A program made the position numbers and the translations under genes. DNA of 12,243 nucleotides from Baffinella frigidus (taxonomy: Eukaryota; Cryptophyceae; Cryptomonadales; Baffinellaceae), in assembly GCA_026770585.1 (NCBI GenBank), contig MU646309.1, positions 1,106,986-1,119,228 of the forward strand. Direction: 5' to 3'. The notes under the pieces were generated by a model, which did no database searches, was not told where the DNA came from, and was given only the letters and a program-made list of their open reading frames with translations. This document shows, in pieces, positions 7,201-11,356 of the stretch. Position 1 is the stretch's first letter, and each line of letters begins with the position of its first letter.

Positions 7201-8861
7201 CGGGTTGCCTACAGTAGCGTCGTAGGTCTTGTCGCTTAAGGGTTATTCAAAATCCCTTCGAAGTCCGCGGTGTGGCTGAGTCAGCCTGACGTTCGTAGAC
7301 AGGCGCCCCCGGGGGTCTCGGGGGGGTCGGTGGAAGGGCCGTGTGGGGGGGGGGTCGGCACTCTTTTACCACGGGTTTATACCAATGCCTTACGGGGGTG
7401 GGGTCTTGGTGTTGGGGTGGGGAGGGGGGGGAAGAGAGAGAGAGAGCGCGCGCGAGAGAGAGAGAAGGAGAGAGAGAGCGAGAGAGAGAGAGATGGCTTT
7501 GTCTGGGGGGCGGGAGGGGGGGATACTCTTTCGCCACGGGGAAGTAGAAGGGAGAGAGGACTTCAATCCTTCGGAGACTCGGCGCAACCGAGGACCCTGG
7601 TTTATGGTTTCGGGTTCAGGGTTCAGGGTTTGTGGTTTCGGGTTTGGGGTTTAGGGTTTGGGGTTCAGGGTCTGGGGTTTAGAGTTTGGGGTTTAGGGTT
7701 TGGGGTTTGGGGTCTGGGGTTTGGGGTCTGGGGTTTGGGGTCTGGGGTTTTGGGTTTCGAGTTTGGGGTTTAGGGTTCGGGGTTTAGGGTTCAGGGTTCA
7801 GGGTTTAGGGTTTAGGGTTTAGGGTTTAGGGTTTAGGTTTTAGGGTTTAGGGTTTAGGGGTTTCGGAGGAACCGGACGTGCACGTTGCACTCCGCGCCCC
7901 CAGGAAGTGCGGGAGTGTCCTGAGGGGTTTTGGTTCAGGGTTTAGGGGTTAGGTTTTGTGGTTTTTGGTTTTTGGTTTTTGGTTCGTGGTTTGAGGTGTG
8001 GGGTTTGTGGCTTGAGGTTTGGGGGTTGGTTTGGGGTTTGGAGTTGGAGGTTCACCCCCGCATGACGTAGGAGTCCGCGGCGGAGGGAGCGCGCTTGAGG
8101 GTGGAGCCCGTGTTGCTCGGGGTCCTGCTAGGCGCCGGCATGAGGCTCGCGCCCGAGTTGGTCGCACTGCTCGGCAGCGGCATGACGAAGGAGCCCAAGG
8201 TGCTCGGAGCGCTGCTGTCCCCCCGCGCGCTCGGCGGTCCCATGATGAAGGAGACGGCGCTGCTGGGCGCGCTGCTGGCCCCCCGCACCAGGTGGGCGTC
8301 GGCCGTGCTGGGTGCGCGCATGATGAAGGACCCCGATGGGCTGGGCGCGGTGCTGCTCGGCGCCCGTCGAGAGGGGACGCTGGGAGGAGGAGACATGGCC
8401 GTCCCATTCTGCTCCGATGCTGTCCGATTCTGCGTCCCATGCTGAGTCCCATGCTGCTCCATATTGATGGGCGCCACGTGAGGAGAAGTGATGGTCTCAT
8501 TGGGAGCAGGCGCCGTCCCATTCTGCTCCTTAATGCTGGGAAGTGGTGAGACGTCGAGCGCCGCTTGAGGACAAGTCGTCGTCTCATTAGGAGAAGGCGC
8601 CGTACCATTCTGCTGCCCCCCCACCTTCCCATCCGCAGAGACCGAAAGCATCCGGCGCTGCCCCGGGAGGCTCCGCAACAAAATGGTCGGTAGCGCGTCC
8701 CCAGCAGGCCCGCTAGGGAAACTCGAAGCAACAGCAACCGGGGCGCGCACCCGCCGCGCGAGCCGGGCGACGAGAAGCAGCAGCAGGAGTTGCCGTGCCC
8801 CCGGGACCGTTGCTGCAGTGGATCCCCGCCAGGTTAACATTTCGCCGGAATTCCCTCGCAA
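1087..8861 (-). CDS. Multi-exon gene for a P-loop kinase-like protein (zeta-like fold), 3' end off window
   Basis: Nine exons on the minus strand: 8861-8056, 7577-7527, 6797-6728, 5794-5669, 5446-5339, 4340-4276, 2772-2640, 1723-1622 and 1179-1087. Every intron starts GT and ends AG, and phases agree at all eight internal junctions; the last exon also ends in a GT donor, so the gene continues leftward beyond what I can follow. The exons total 518 codons. Exons 5 to 9 are the secure part: order, phase and motif order all agree with a P-loop kinase of the zeta-toxin/UDP-sugar-kinase-like type (Walker A, VDPD, then a [D/E]-G-[S/T]-L-R motif). This relationship is inferred from motifs and was not searched. 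No toxin role is implied; eukaryotic members are uncharacterised. Introns are 222 to 1503 bp and filled with MITE-like elements and telomere-like arrays. Joining exon 1 to the rest rests on phase and neighbourhood only. It could be a live gene or a recently dead one. Confidence 0.65.
1184..1236. repeat. Telomere-like array at exon 9 acceptor
   Basis: Degenerate TTTAGGG/TTAGGA units on the plus strand, hence C-rich on the sense strand of the gene. It begins within a few bases of the exon 9 acceptor. Confidence 0.8.
1237..1328. repeat. CATATA microsatellite
   Basis: Alternating purine-pyrimidine ACATAT/ATACAT repeats. The minus-strand Tyr/Val-rich ORF here is an artefact of the repeat. Confidence 0.9.
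1330..1375 (-). pseudogene. Echo of exon 9, 5' part, frameshifted
   Basis: It starts after an acceptor-like aaacaag and reads GTT TTC GAG GAC CTG. It then lacks 16 nt relative to exon 9 and resumes with the bases for RIAILHIHA in a shifted frame. The remaining differences (GTG/GTT, ATC/ATT, GCG/GCT) are all synonymous. A CATATA microsatellite follows. Confidence 0.75.
1405..1475. repeat. Degenerate telomere-like repeats
   Basis: GGGTTTGG and TTTAGG-like units in intron 8, C-rich on the sense strand, between the echoes of exons 8 and 9. Confidence 0.65.
1509..1553 (-). pseudogene. Echo of exon 8, last fifteen codons with donor
   Basis: Encodes LWVDGSLRDRAWYQQ followed by CAG-GTACCG. Against exon 8 there are eight base differences in fifteen codons: six synonymous, and two replacements (V to L, E to A). 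The frame stays open upstream but turns into repeat sequence, and no clear acceptor is seen. It could be an alternative or decayed exon. Confidence 0.8.
1550..1619. repeat. Degenerate GGGTTTC repeats after exon 8 donor
   Basis: GTTTCGGG/GTTTCAGG units running from the exon 8 donor to the echo of exon 8. Confidence 0.7.
1622..1723 (-). CDS. Exon 8: WVDGSLRD exon of the kinase core
   Basis: 34 codons, acceptor aaccggcag, donor CAG-GTATTA, phase 0 at both ends. A helix (CVELAQEAAMQQSK) leads to a strand and the loop NVWVDGSLRD, which matches in position and character the [D/E]-G-[S/T]-L-R motif of zeta-like kinases, thought to contribute an active-site arginine. Partial copies flank it: the first eight codons at 2201-2224 with an acceptor, and the last fifteen at 1509-1553 with a donor. 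Confidence 0.85.
1735..1797. repeat. GGGTTTC array at exon 8 acceptor
   Basis: Repeated TTTCGGG/TTTCGTG units, C-rich on the sense strand, just upstream of the exon 8 acceptor. Confidence 0.8.
1841..1885. repeat. GAA microsatellite
   Basis: Imperfect (GAA)n run; it gives a poly-Ser or poly-Leu artefact on the minus strand. Confidence 0.9.
1921..2135. mobile_element. Family C element, copy 1 (CTCGAG ends)
   Basis: Terminal inverted repeats CCACTCGAGGCT / AGCCTCGAGTGG, possible 2-bp AT duplication, and an internal 18-bp perfect hairpin (1993-2010 with 2017-2034, 6-nt loop). Homologous over its length to 10721-10935. Contains GAAAATTACTACAC at 2051-2064. Confidence 0.85.
2201..2224 (-). pseudogene. 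Echo of exon 8, first eight codons with acceptor
   Basis: GAG TGC GGG TAT TGC GTG GAG CTA repeats GAA TGT GGG TAT TGC GTG GAG CTG of exon 8. All three differences are synonymous. It is preceded by an acceptor-like cggtag (exon 8 has cggcag) and followed by GGTTGG, a possible donor. Confidence 0.8.
2299..2328. repeat. Paired GTGAATTCAC palindromes
   Basis: The 10-bp palindrome occurs twice, 20 bp apart (2299 and 2319). Function unknown. Confidence 0.6.
2341..2384. repeat. 22-bp tandem duplication
   Basis: TACGACTTTTAAAGACCTTT plus two bases, present twice. Confidence 0.9.
2640..2772 (-). CDS. Exon 7: VDPD exon of the kinase core
   Basis: One nt plus 44 codons, acceptor gcttgcag, donor CGG-GTACGC, ending in phase 0. 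The segment FPLPNIVQVDPDAFRERLPE has a strand followed by the acidic VDPD motif, which in zeta-like kinases lies after the P-loop and is expected near the active site. The exon then runs through a tryptophan-containing helix (EWKTYIETNP) to LTHR. The plus-strand ORF covering this region is its antisense shadow. A short duplicate of the exon start lies just upstream at 2880-2897. Confidence 0.85.
2812..2864 (-). mobile_element. Family A element, short terminal fragment
   Basis: In reverse orientation it reads CCACACAGTGGGCTTCGAGG, then a gap relative to full copies, then a match to the GGGCCGAATTTCC segment. It lies between exon 7 and its echo. Confidence 0.65.
2880..2899 (-). pseudogene. Echo of exon 7, 5' end
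   Basis: ATG AGT GCA CAG GGC CAC repeats ATG AGC GCA CAG GGG CAC of exon 7 with two synonymous changes only. It is bounded on its 3' side by a fragment of the CCACACAG element, and on its 5' side by a 150-bp foldback element at the acceptor position. Intron sequence homologous to that upstream of exon 7 resumes at about 3050-3086. Confidence 0.7.
2900..3049. mobile_element. 150-bp foldback element at the acceptor of the exon 7 echo
   Basis: The outer arms (CCACCAACCCTCACGGCTTG at 2900, inverse ending at 3049) pair almost throughout. The centre is a 12-bp perfect palindrome, 2957-2968 with 2970-2981. Possible 2-bp GT duplication. On one side lies the exon 7 echo, on the other its intron. Confidence 0.85.
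3214..3292. mobile_element. Small TATCTTAAG-ended element, copy 1
   Basis: Ends TATCTTAAGCC / GCCTTAAGATA. It matches the element at 5959-6036 in opposite orientation, including TGCTATTTTAGGCA. Confidence 0.75.
3297..3522. mobile_element. Nested foldback with AACTGATTCAGTT
   Basis: The near-palindrome AACTGATTCAGTT occurs three times, about 100 bp apart (near 3299, 3401 and 3503). The segments around 3398-3450 and 3485-3520 pair with each other. AT-rich TAATTAGG palindromes lie inside. Confidence 0.6.
3590..3750 (+). mobile_element. Family A element, full copy
   Basis: 161 bp with terminal inverted repeats CCACACAGCGGGCTACGAAG / CTTCGAAGTCCGCTGTGTGG. Internal palindromes are built of CCTACGG. 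No ORF, no clear target-site duplication. Non-autonomous and MITE-like, in intron 6. Confidence 0.9.
3757..3910. mobile_element. Foldback element
   Basis: The two halves pair for about 60 bp each (CGGACACGATTAAAAAC against the inverse of GTTTTTGATCGTTTCCG-like sequence), so both strands give similar open frames that are not genes. Contains GTGTAGTAAATTTC at 3849-3862. Confidence 0.8.
4105..4268. repeat. Head-to-head telomere-like arrays
   Basis: CCCTAAACC-type units (4105-4166) face TTTAGGG-type units (4190-4268) across a short unique spacer, making a large degenerate palindrome that ends beside the exon 6 donor. Confidence 0.85.
4276..4340 (-). CDS. Exon 6: Walker A P-loop exon
   Basis: 21 codons plus 2 nt; acceptor cctgtgcag, donor TG-GTCCCC. 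It encodes a beta strand (KPWIVFTA) running into GAMGAGKS, which satisfies G-x4-G-K-[S/T], followed by HVIN. This is the nucleotide-binding loop of a P-loop NTPase or kinase. The split tryptophan codon is completed by the first base of exon 7, a strong sign that the junction is right. No echo copy of this exon was found nearby, unlike exons 5, 7, 8 and 9. Confidence 0.85.
4448..4632 (+). mobile_element. Family A element with internal 11-bp triplication
   Basis: 185 bp with both terminal repeats. CCCTACGGTAT occurs three times in tandem at 4529-4561, which accounts for its extra length. In intron 5. Confidence 0.9.
4856..4906. repeat. Two adjacent perfect hairpins
   Basis: A 13-bp arm pair, 4856-4868 with 4871-4883 (loop GG), is followed by an 8-bp pair, 4890-4897 with 4899-4906 (one-base loop). 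In intron 5; not a bacterial-type terminator context. Confidence 0.75.
5008..5058 (-). pseudogene. Echo of exon 5, 3' half with donor
   Basis: 17 codons matching the end of exon 5, with one replacement (GGC to TGC, Gly to Cys) and synonymous change CCT to CCC, followed by the same CAG-GTTCAG donor and ~30 bp of matching intron down to 4978. The upstream side is cut off exactly where a 104-bp inverted-repeat element (5060-5163) begins. Confidence 0.85.
5060..5163. mobile_element. 104-bp element with 16-bp perfect terminal repeats
   Basis: TATCCCTCAAGTGGCG at 5060-5075 and its exact inverse at 5148-5163, with a CCTACGGTAGGACCCTAGG-type core. It abuts and truncates the exon 5 echo. Confidence 0.85.
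5339..5446 (-). CDS. Exon 5: N-terminal helix of the kinase region
   Basis: 36 codons, acceptor ttgcggcgcag, donor CAG-GTTCAG, phase 0 at both ends. The segment VYHSNYVKERQALQDVLVRD reads as an amphipathic helix and leads directly into the P-loop exon. Partial copies of this same exon lie on both sides in the neighbouring introns: its 5' part near 5554-5579, and its 3' half plus donor and intron start at 4978-5058. The 81-bp block 4978-5058 versus 5309-5389 is nearly identical. Confidence 0.8.
5554..5579 (-). pseudogene. Echo of exon 5, 5' part
   Basis: On the minus strand the codons TCC AAC TAC GTC CGG GAG CGG repeat TCC AAC TAC GTG AAG GAG AGG of exon 5. Two changes are synonymous and one is K to R. 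Homology ends within a few codons on either side. It sits 5' of exon 5, beside a copy of the repeat described at 5586-5636. Confidence 0.55.
5586..5636. repeat. Single copy of the 33-bp repeat with flank
   Basis: GGCTCCAATTC, the CCGTACATAAAAGGGCCCTC-like unit and CACCCTGCGTG match the longer repeat unit also seen at 6276-6336. Confidence 0.7.
5669..5794 (-). CDS. Exon 4: charged helical segment
   Basis: 42 codons ending in a GAC-GTGACA donor. The charged, helix-like stretch ERLRENLADFKKKYIQKSRN is strong evidence of coding. Two starts compete. The acceptor at aatcaag gives exon start 5794 and keeps phase 0 with exon 3. The better-looking acceptor ttttccgtcgcag gives start 5769, but then needs an extra exon to restore phase. 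I list the phase-consistent one. No family is recognised, but the segment directly precedes the kinase exons. Confidence 0.6.
5959..6036. mobile_element. Small TATCTTAAG-ended element, copy 2
   Basis: Inverted relative to 3214-3292, with good matches over most of its length and its own TATCTTAAGC hairpin at one end. Confidence 0.75.
6116..6317. repeat. 33-bp tandem repeat
   Basis: Four consecutive 33-bp units from 6116 to 6247 (AAAAGGGCCCTCAAATGCCC core) and a fifth at 6285-6317. The period is a multiple of three, and both strands stay open (minus: GNWAFEGPFMC repeated). I cannot place it as an exon: an acceptor exists near 6250, but no donor of suitable phase is found. Confidence 0.9.
6401..6465. 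repeat. Degenerate GGGTTTG array
   Basis: TTGGGGTTTGGGGTTTCGGG-type units in intron 3. No confirmed exon lies beside it. Confidence 0.7.
6549..6709 (+). mobile_element. Family A element, full copy
   Basis: 161 bp, very similar to the copy at 3590-3750, with both terminal repeats. In intron 3, just downstream of exon 3's donor. Confidence 0.9.
6728..6797 (-). CDS. Exon 3: short exon, aromatic-rich
   Basis: One nt plus 23 codons, from acceptor cgctcgcag to donor AAG-GTTCGA. The peptide has an unmistakably protein-like composition (YDYTLPTWQNYKTESDVFF, then GNFK), with no repeat character. A ~200-bp telomere-like array, C-rich on the sense strand, ends just upstream of the acceptor. Domain unknown; the position before the helical exons 4 and 5 suggests an N-terminal extension of the kinase. 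Confidence 0.6.
6813..7012. repeat. Telomere-like array at exon 3 acceptor
   Basis: About 200 bp of TTTAGGG with variants (TTCAGGG, TTTCGGG, TTTATGG), ending just upstream (sense) of the exon 3 acceptor. Confidence 0.9.
7116..7275 (+). mobile_element. Family A element, full copy
   Basis: 160 bp with both terminal repeats (one end CCGCGGTGTGG). In intron 2. Confidence 0.9.
7429..7492. repeat. GA microsatellite
   Basis: (GA)n with GC interruptions. It generates Arg/Glu-rich and Ser/Leu-rich ORFs on the two strands that are not genes. Confidence 0.95.
7527..7577 (-). CDS. Exon 2 (tentative): short linker exon
   Basis: One nt, 16 codons and two nt, with an acceptor in gcgccgag and donor GA-GTATCC. 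The translation (LRRIEVLSPFYFPVAK) looks protein-like and is unlike the surrounding repeats. It is chosen because its phases accept exon 1 (phase 2) and hand over correctly to exon 3. A longer version starting at an AG near 7593 stays open but breaks phase with exon 1. A telomere-like array lies immediately upstream and a GA microsatellite immediately downstream. No family is recognised. Confidence 0.45.
7600..7866. repeat. Telomere-like array at exon 2 acceptor
   Basis: The most regular array in the window: several perfect TTTAGGG units near 7805-7860 among TTTGGGG, TCTGGGG and TTCAGGG variants. C-rich on the sense strand. Confidence 0.95.
7922..8050. repeat. Degenerate GGTTTTTGG array after exon 1 donor
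   Basis: GGTTTTTGGTTTTTGG-type and GGGTTTGTGG-type units begin right after the exon 1 donor. Confidence 0.8.
8056..8861 (-). CDS. Exon 1: low-complexity N-terminus with hydrophobic segment and sequons
   Basis: 268 codons plus 2 nt, ending at a GGG-GTGAAC donor. The first ATG is at 8861 and a second in-frame ATG at 8840 is an alternative start. A hydrophobic stretch (LLLLLLVARLA, residues 25-35) is followed by arginines, which could be a signal or transit peptide or a signal anchor. Residues 80-155 carry six N-x-T sequons (N85, N92, N114, N121, N145, N152) in a duplicated block built on QNGTAPxPNET. Residues 165-269 are rich in Ala, Ser and Pro, with a loose ~15-residue repeat marked by SFIM, SFIM, SFVM, ASLM and SYVM. 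Codons are strongly GC-ended in this frame, which is why I prefer it to the Arg-rich shadow frames on either strand. No catalytic domain is visible here. Linkage to the kinase exons is inferred. Confidence 0.6.
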
Positions 8862-9742
8862 GTCATCGCACCACTGGAATTCCCTGTGCTGGTCCAGATG
8901 AACCGATGGTCGAGATGCGGCGCAGCGACGGCGCTACAGGAGCCACGAAGGAGCCACGAGAGACGCGACTGAGTTCTGGTCAGAGCGATGAGAGTTTCTT
9001 GTGGTCAGAGAGTGTGAACGCCACTCCCCCCTCGGGAGAACAAGTCAGTTCACACGCACAGAATTTTCAATCGCAAAAGTCAACTCCCCCCCTGGAAATC
9101 TGGAAAAGTTGACTCTTTTTCACTTCCGGAGCTGGCCGGTGCTGGGTTTGGCGCCTCTGCTACCCTCTGCCCCCCCTCCTGAGATCAACCATGGAGGTGA
9201 CCTCCGCCGTTGCTTCGCCCCCCCACACTTGCCCGCGCGGTGATTCGGCTGGCGACGGGTGAATTCTGACTCGTGGTTTTGGCTCTCGGGACCCCTTCGC
9301 GCCACGGGCCCTGGGCAGCGGTCCGTTGGCGCTCGCCAGACGGTGGCGTCATCCTATTGCGTTGATGGGCTCTCGGAGCCAGCGCGCTGTCCCATGCACA
9401 TATCTGCCCAGCGCCTGAGCGCAATCCTTGCCTACAGACCGGCGGCCGATACGTGCAGGGTCAAGGGGGGGGGGGGATTTACGTAGCAGAGCGGGACAGT
9501 GGGGACCAGGACAGGCATCTCTGATAGCCGTCCCCATCCTCCACTGATTTTTTTAAACCCTCCGCGCTTTTCGTGATGTCAGCGCCTCGGTTTCCATGCG
9601 CACGTCTTGGAGCGAGGCTGCGGGCAGACGCTGGTGGCTGCGTGTGCTGATGCGGTGTCTTCTCGCGCTGCGCAGGACGGAGAGCAGGGCGAGGTGTACG
9701 TCTCGTCAGACCCCGAGGATGCAAAGATCATTGCGGTGAGCC
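8862..9742. other. No gene recognised
   Basis: Possible 5' flank of the minus-strand gene. I see no TATA box or other clear promoter. Small features only: two GGAATTCCCT boxes (8847 and 8876), a short inverted repeat around AAAAGTCAACT / AGTTGACTCTTTT (about 9075-9120), and a poly-G run at 9465-9477. The short ORFs here lack family features and splice support. Confidence 0.6.
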
Positions 9743-9886
9743 CCAGCGCTCCTCAGTCGCGTTGACGGACTATTCTCAAGTTGACATCCTGGGTTTGTGG
9801 TACAACTCCGTCAGCTTTGCAGTGAAAAAGAGCCCGGCACGTCACCGAATTGGTGAGACCAAATCGACGGAGACAGAGGCAGAAGT
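9743..9886. mobile_element. Family D element, copy 1, decayed ends
   Basis: Matches 10336-10482 through CCTCAGTCGCGTTGAC, the TGTGGTACAA segment and TCACCGAATTGGTGA. The TCTAGCTCTG ends are eroded. Confidence 0.7.
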
Positions 9887-9980
9887 CGTGAGATCTCAGG
9901 TAGGAGGCGTGAGTTCTGCTGACGTGGCATCACCATCCCCCCGCCGTGAGCAATTGAGGGGCGGCATCAGAGAAGCATGA

Positions 9981-10110
9981 TCTAGCTCTGCCTGACCCGG
10001 GTTGACTGATCGTTTTCACTCCAAAAGTTGACGTATTTGCCCCACAACCCGGGGGAATTGACTTTGAGTCTCGTCAAATTGGCAAGATCAAACCGTGTGA
10101 GGCAGAGCTA
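9981..10110. mobile_element. Family D element, copy 2
   Basis: Terminal repeats TCTAGCTCTGCCT / AGGCAGAGCTAGA, flanked by TGA on both sides, a possible 3-bp target duplication. The inside is shorter and diverged. Confidence 0.75.
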
Positions 10111-10140
10111 GATGATGCTGAATCAGCACCGCGCAGACAT

Positions 10141-10273
10141 TCTACCCCTGCCTCAGTTAATCTGGGCTCCTCATTCAATTCAATTTAGACCAGGCTTCCA
10201 TGCAAACGCTCCTGTACACAGAGCATCCAAATGTATTGCATGCGGCGCCCAGATTCACTGGGGCAGATCTAGA
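10141..10273. mobile_element. Foldback element between family D copies
   Basis: Arms 10141-10167 and 10247-10273 pair (CTGCCTCAGTTAATCTGGGC with GCCCAGATTCACTGGGGCAG). The end sequence is related to family D. Confidence 0.7.
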
Positions 10274-10338
10274 CATTTTCGTATCGGGTTTCCTCCTAAT
10301 CCTTTTAATAAATTCTTTTCTTCAGAGCAGCTCACGGG

Positions 10339-10482
10339 GATTCTAGCTCTGCCTCAGTCGGGTTGGCTGCCTTTTCCTAAGTTGGCATGCTGGGTCTGTG
10401 GTACAAATCCGTCAACTTTGGAGCGGACAAGAGCCTGGTGTCACCAAATTGGTGAGACGAGATAGACCGAGACAGAGCTAGA
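10339..10482. mobile_element. Family D element, copy 3
   Basis: TCTAGCTCTGCCTCAGTCGG at the left and GAGACAGAGCTAGA at the right. The centre carries the near-palindrome TCACCAAATTGGTGA. Confidence 0.75.
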
Positions 10483-10513
10483 GAGTATCCACGACTTTCC
10501 TGCGATCGCCAAA

Positions 10514-10676
10514 CCACACTACGCAGGGAATCCTGGCTGGGTATCAACAACCAACCAGGTTTCAGTTAGGATATCCGTAGGAACAACCTATGTCCCTACG
10601 GATGGCCCACCGTAGGGTCATACGGATTATCCACTTATGGGTTACTCACGAAATTCCTTCGAAGTCCGCTGTGTGG
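10514..10676 (+). mobile_element. Family A element, diverged copy
   Basis: The right end (CTTCGAAGTCCGCTGTGTGG) is intact. The left end is diverged (CCACACTACGCAGGGAATCC), with a small deletion relative to the family. It lies outside the gene model. Confidence 0.8.
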
Positions 10677-10720
10677 TGAGCGTCGTCGTGCAAAACCATG
10701 CCAGGTGTAGTCAAGCGGCG

Positions 10721-10935
10721 TGCCACTTCAGGCTGGAAAGGGGAGCATTTTAAATGTGGGGTTGTAAACATGTGTACTAGTCACGGGTGGGGCTTGGTCA
10801 CTTTACTCCCGTATATATGGGAGTAACGTGCCCAAACGCGACATTTGTGTGAAAATTACTACACAGCGGTCCACTTGTAAAGGACTTGTAAAGTTAAAAC
10901 TTTTAAAATACTCGCATTTCTAGCCTCGAGTGGTG
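10721..10935. mobile_element. Family C element, copy 2
   Basis: Homologous to 1921-2135 over the whole length. It has a different but still paired internal hairpin (TTACTCCC / GGGAGTAA), possible 2-bp TG duplication, and GAAAATTACTACAC at 10851-10864. Confidence 0.85.
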
Positions 10936-11179
10936 GCGCTGAGGGTAATTAAGGTGATGACGTTTCAAAAGGCTCCGAGGGTAATACAGAAGAGAAAAGA
11001 AGAGGTACTGCGGTCTAGTCCCGTCACCTTATAGATTCTATCGCAGATTTGGCTTGGCATTGGAGCCATTTCGCACTTTTAGCGTTTAAAATACCGTGAT
11101 GTGTACTGGAAATCTTCTAGATGGACGCGTTACGAAATAGAGTCTGTTAGGTGCCGCGATGAGGTCGGTAGGGGTTCAC

Positions 11180-11356
11180 ACGTTGATAGGGCAACGTACT
11201 GAAACTCGGGTAGTCAGGCCTACGGTATTGCCTACGGTAGGCCGTAGGGCTCCTAGGACCTAATGTATCGTAGGACCCCCCTAGGCTCCTACGGCCTACC
11301 GTAGGCAATACCGTAGGCTTAACTACCCGGTTTTCAGGACGTTAGTCTATGAACGT
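11180..11356. mobile_element. Foldback element, family B copy 2
   Basis: Arms 11193-11248 and 11288-11344 pair with few mismatches. The outer ends ACGTTNATAG..AACG match the copy at 242-405. Confidence 0.85.

Noticed and set aside
7270-7773. 167-codon plus-strand ORF
   Set aside because: It is made of a GA microsatellite and telomere-like repeats (Arg/Glu runs, then Gly-Phe-Gly repeats).
7949-8737. 262-codon Arg-rich minus-strand ORF, and the plus-strand ORFs at 8019-8549 and 8095-8445
   Set aside because: They overlap exon 1 in other frames. The exon 1 frame has GC-ended codons and a protein-level repeat, while the others look like shadows.
10112-10465. 117-codon plus-strand ORF
   Set aside because: It lies across inverted-repeat elements and has no domain features.
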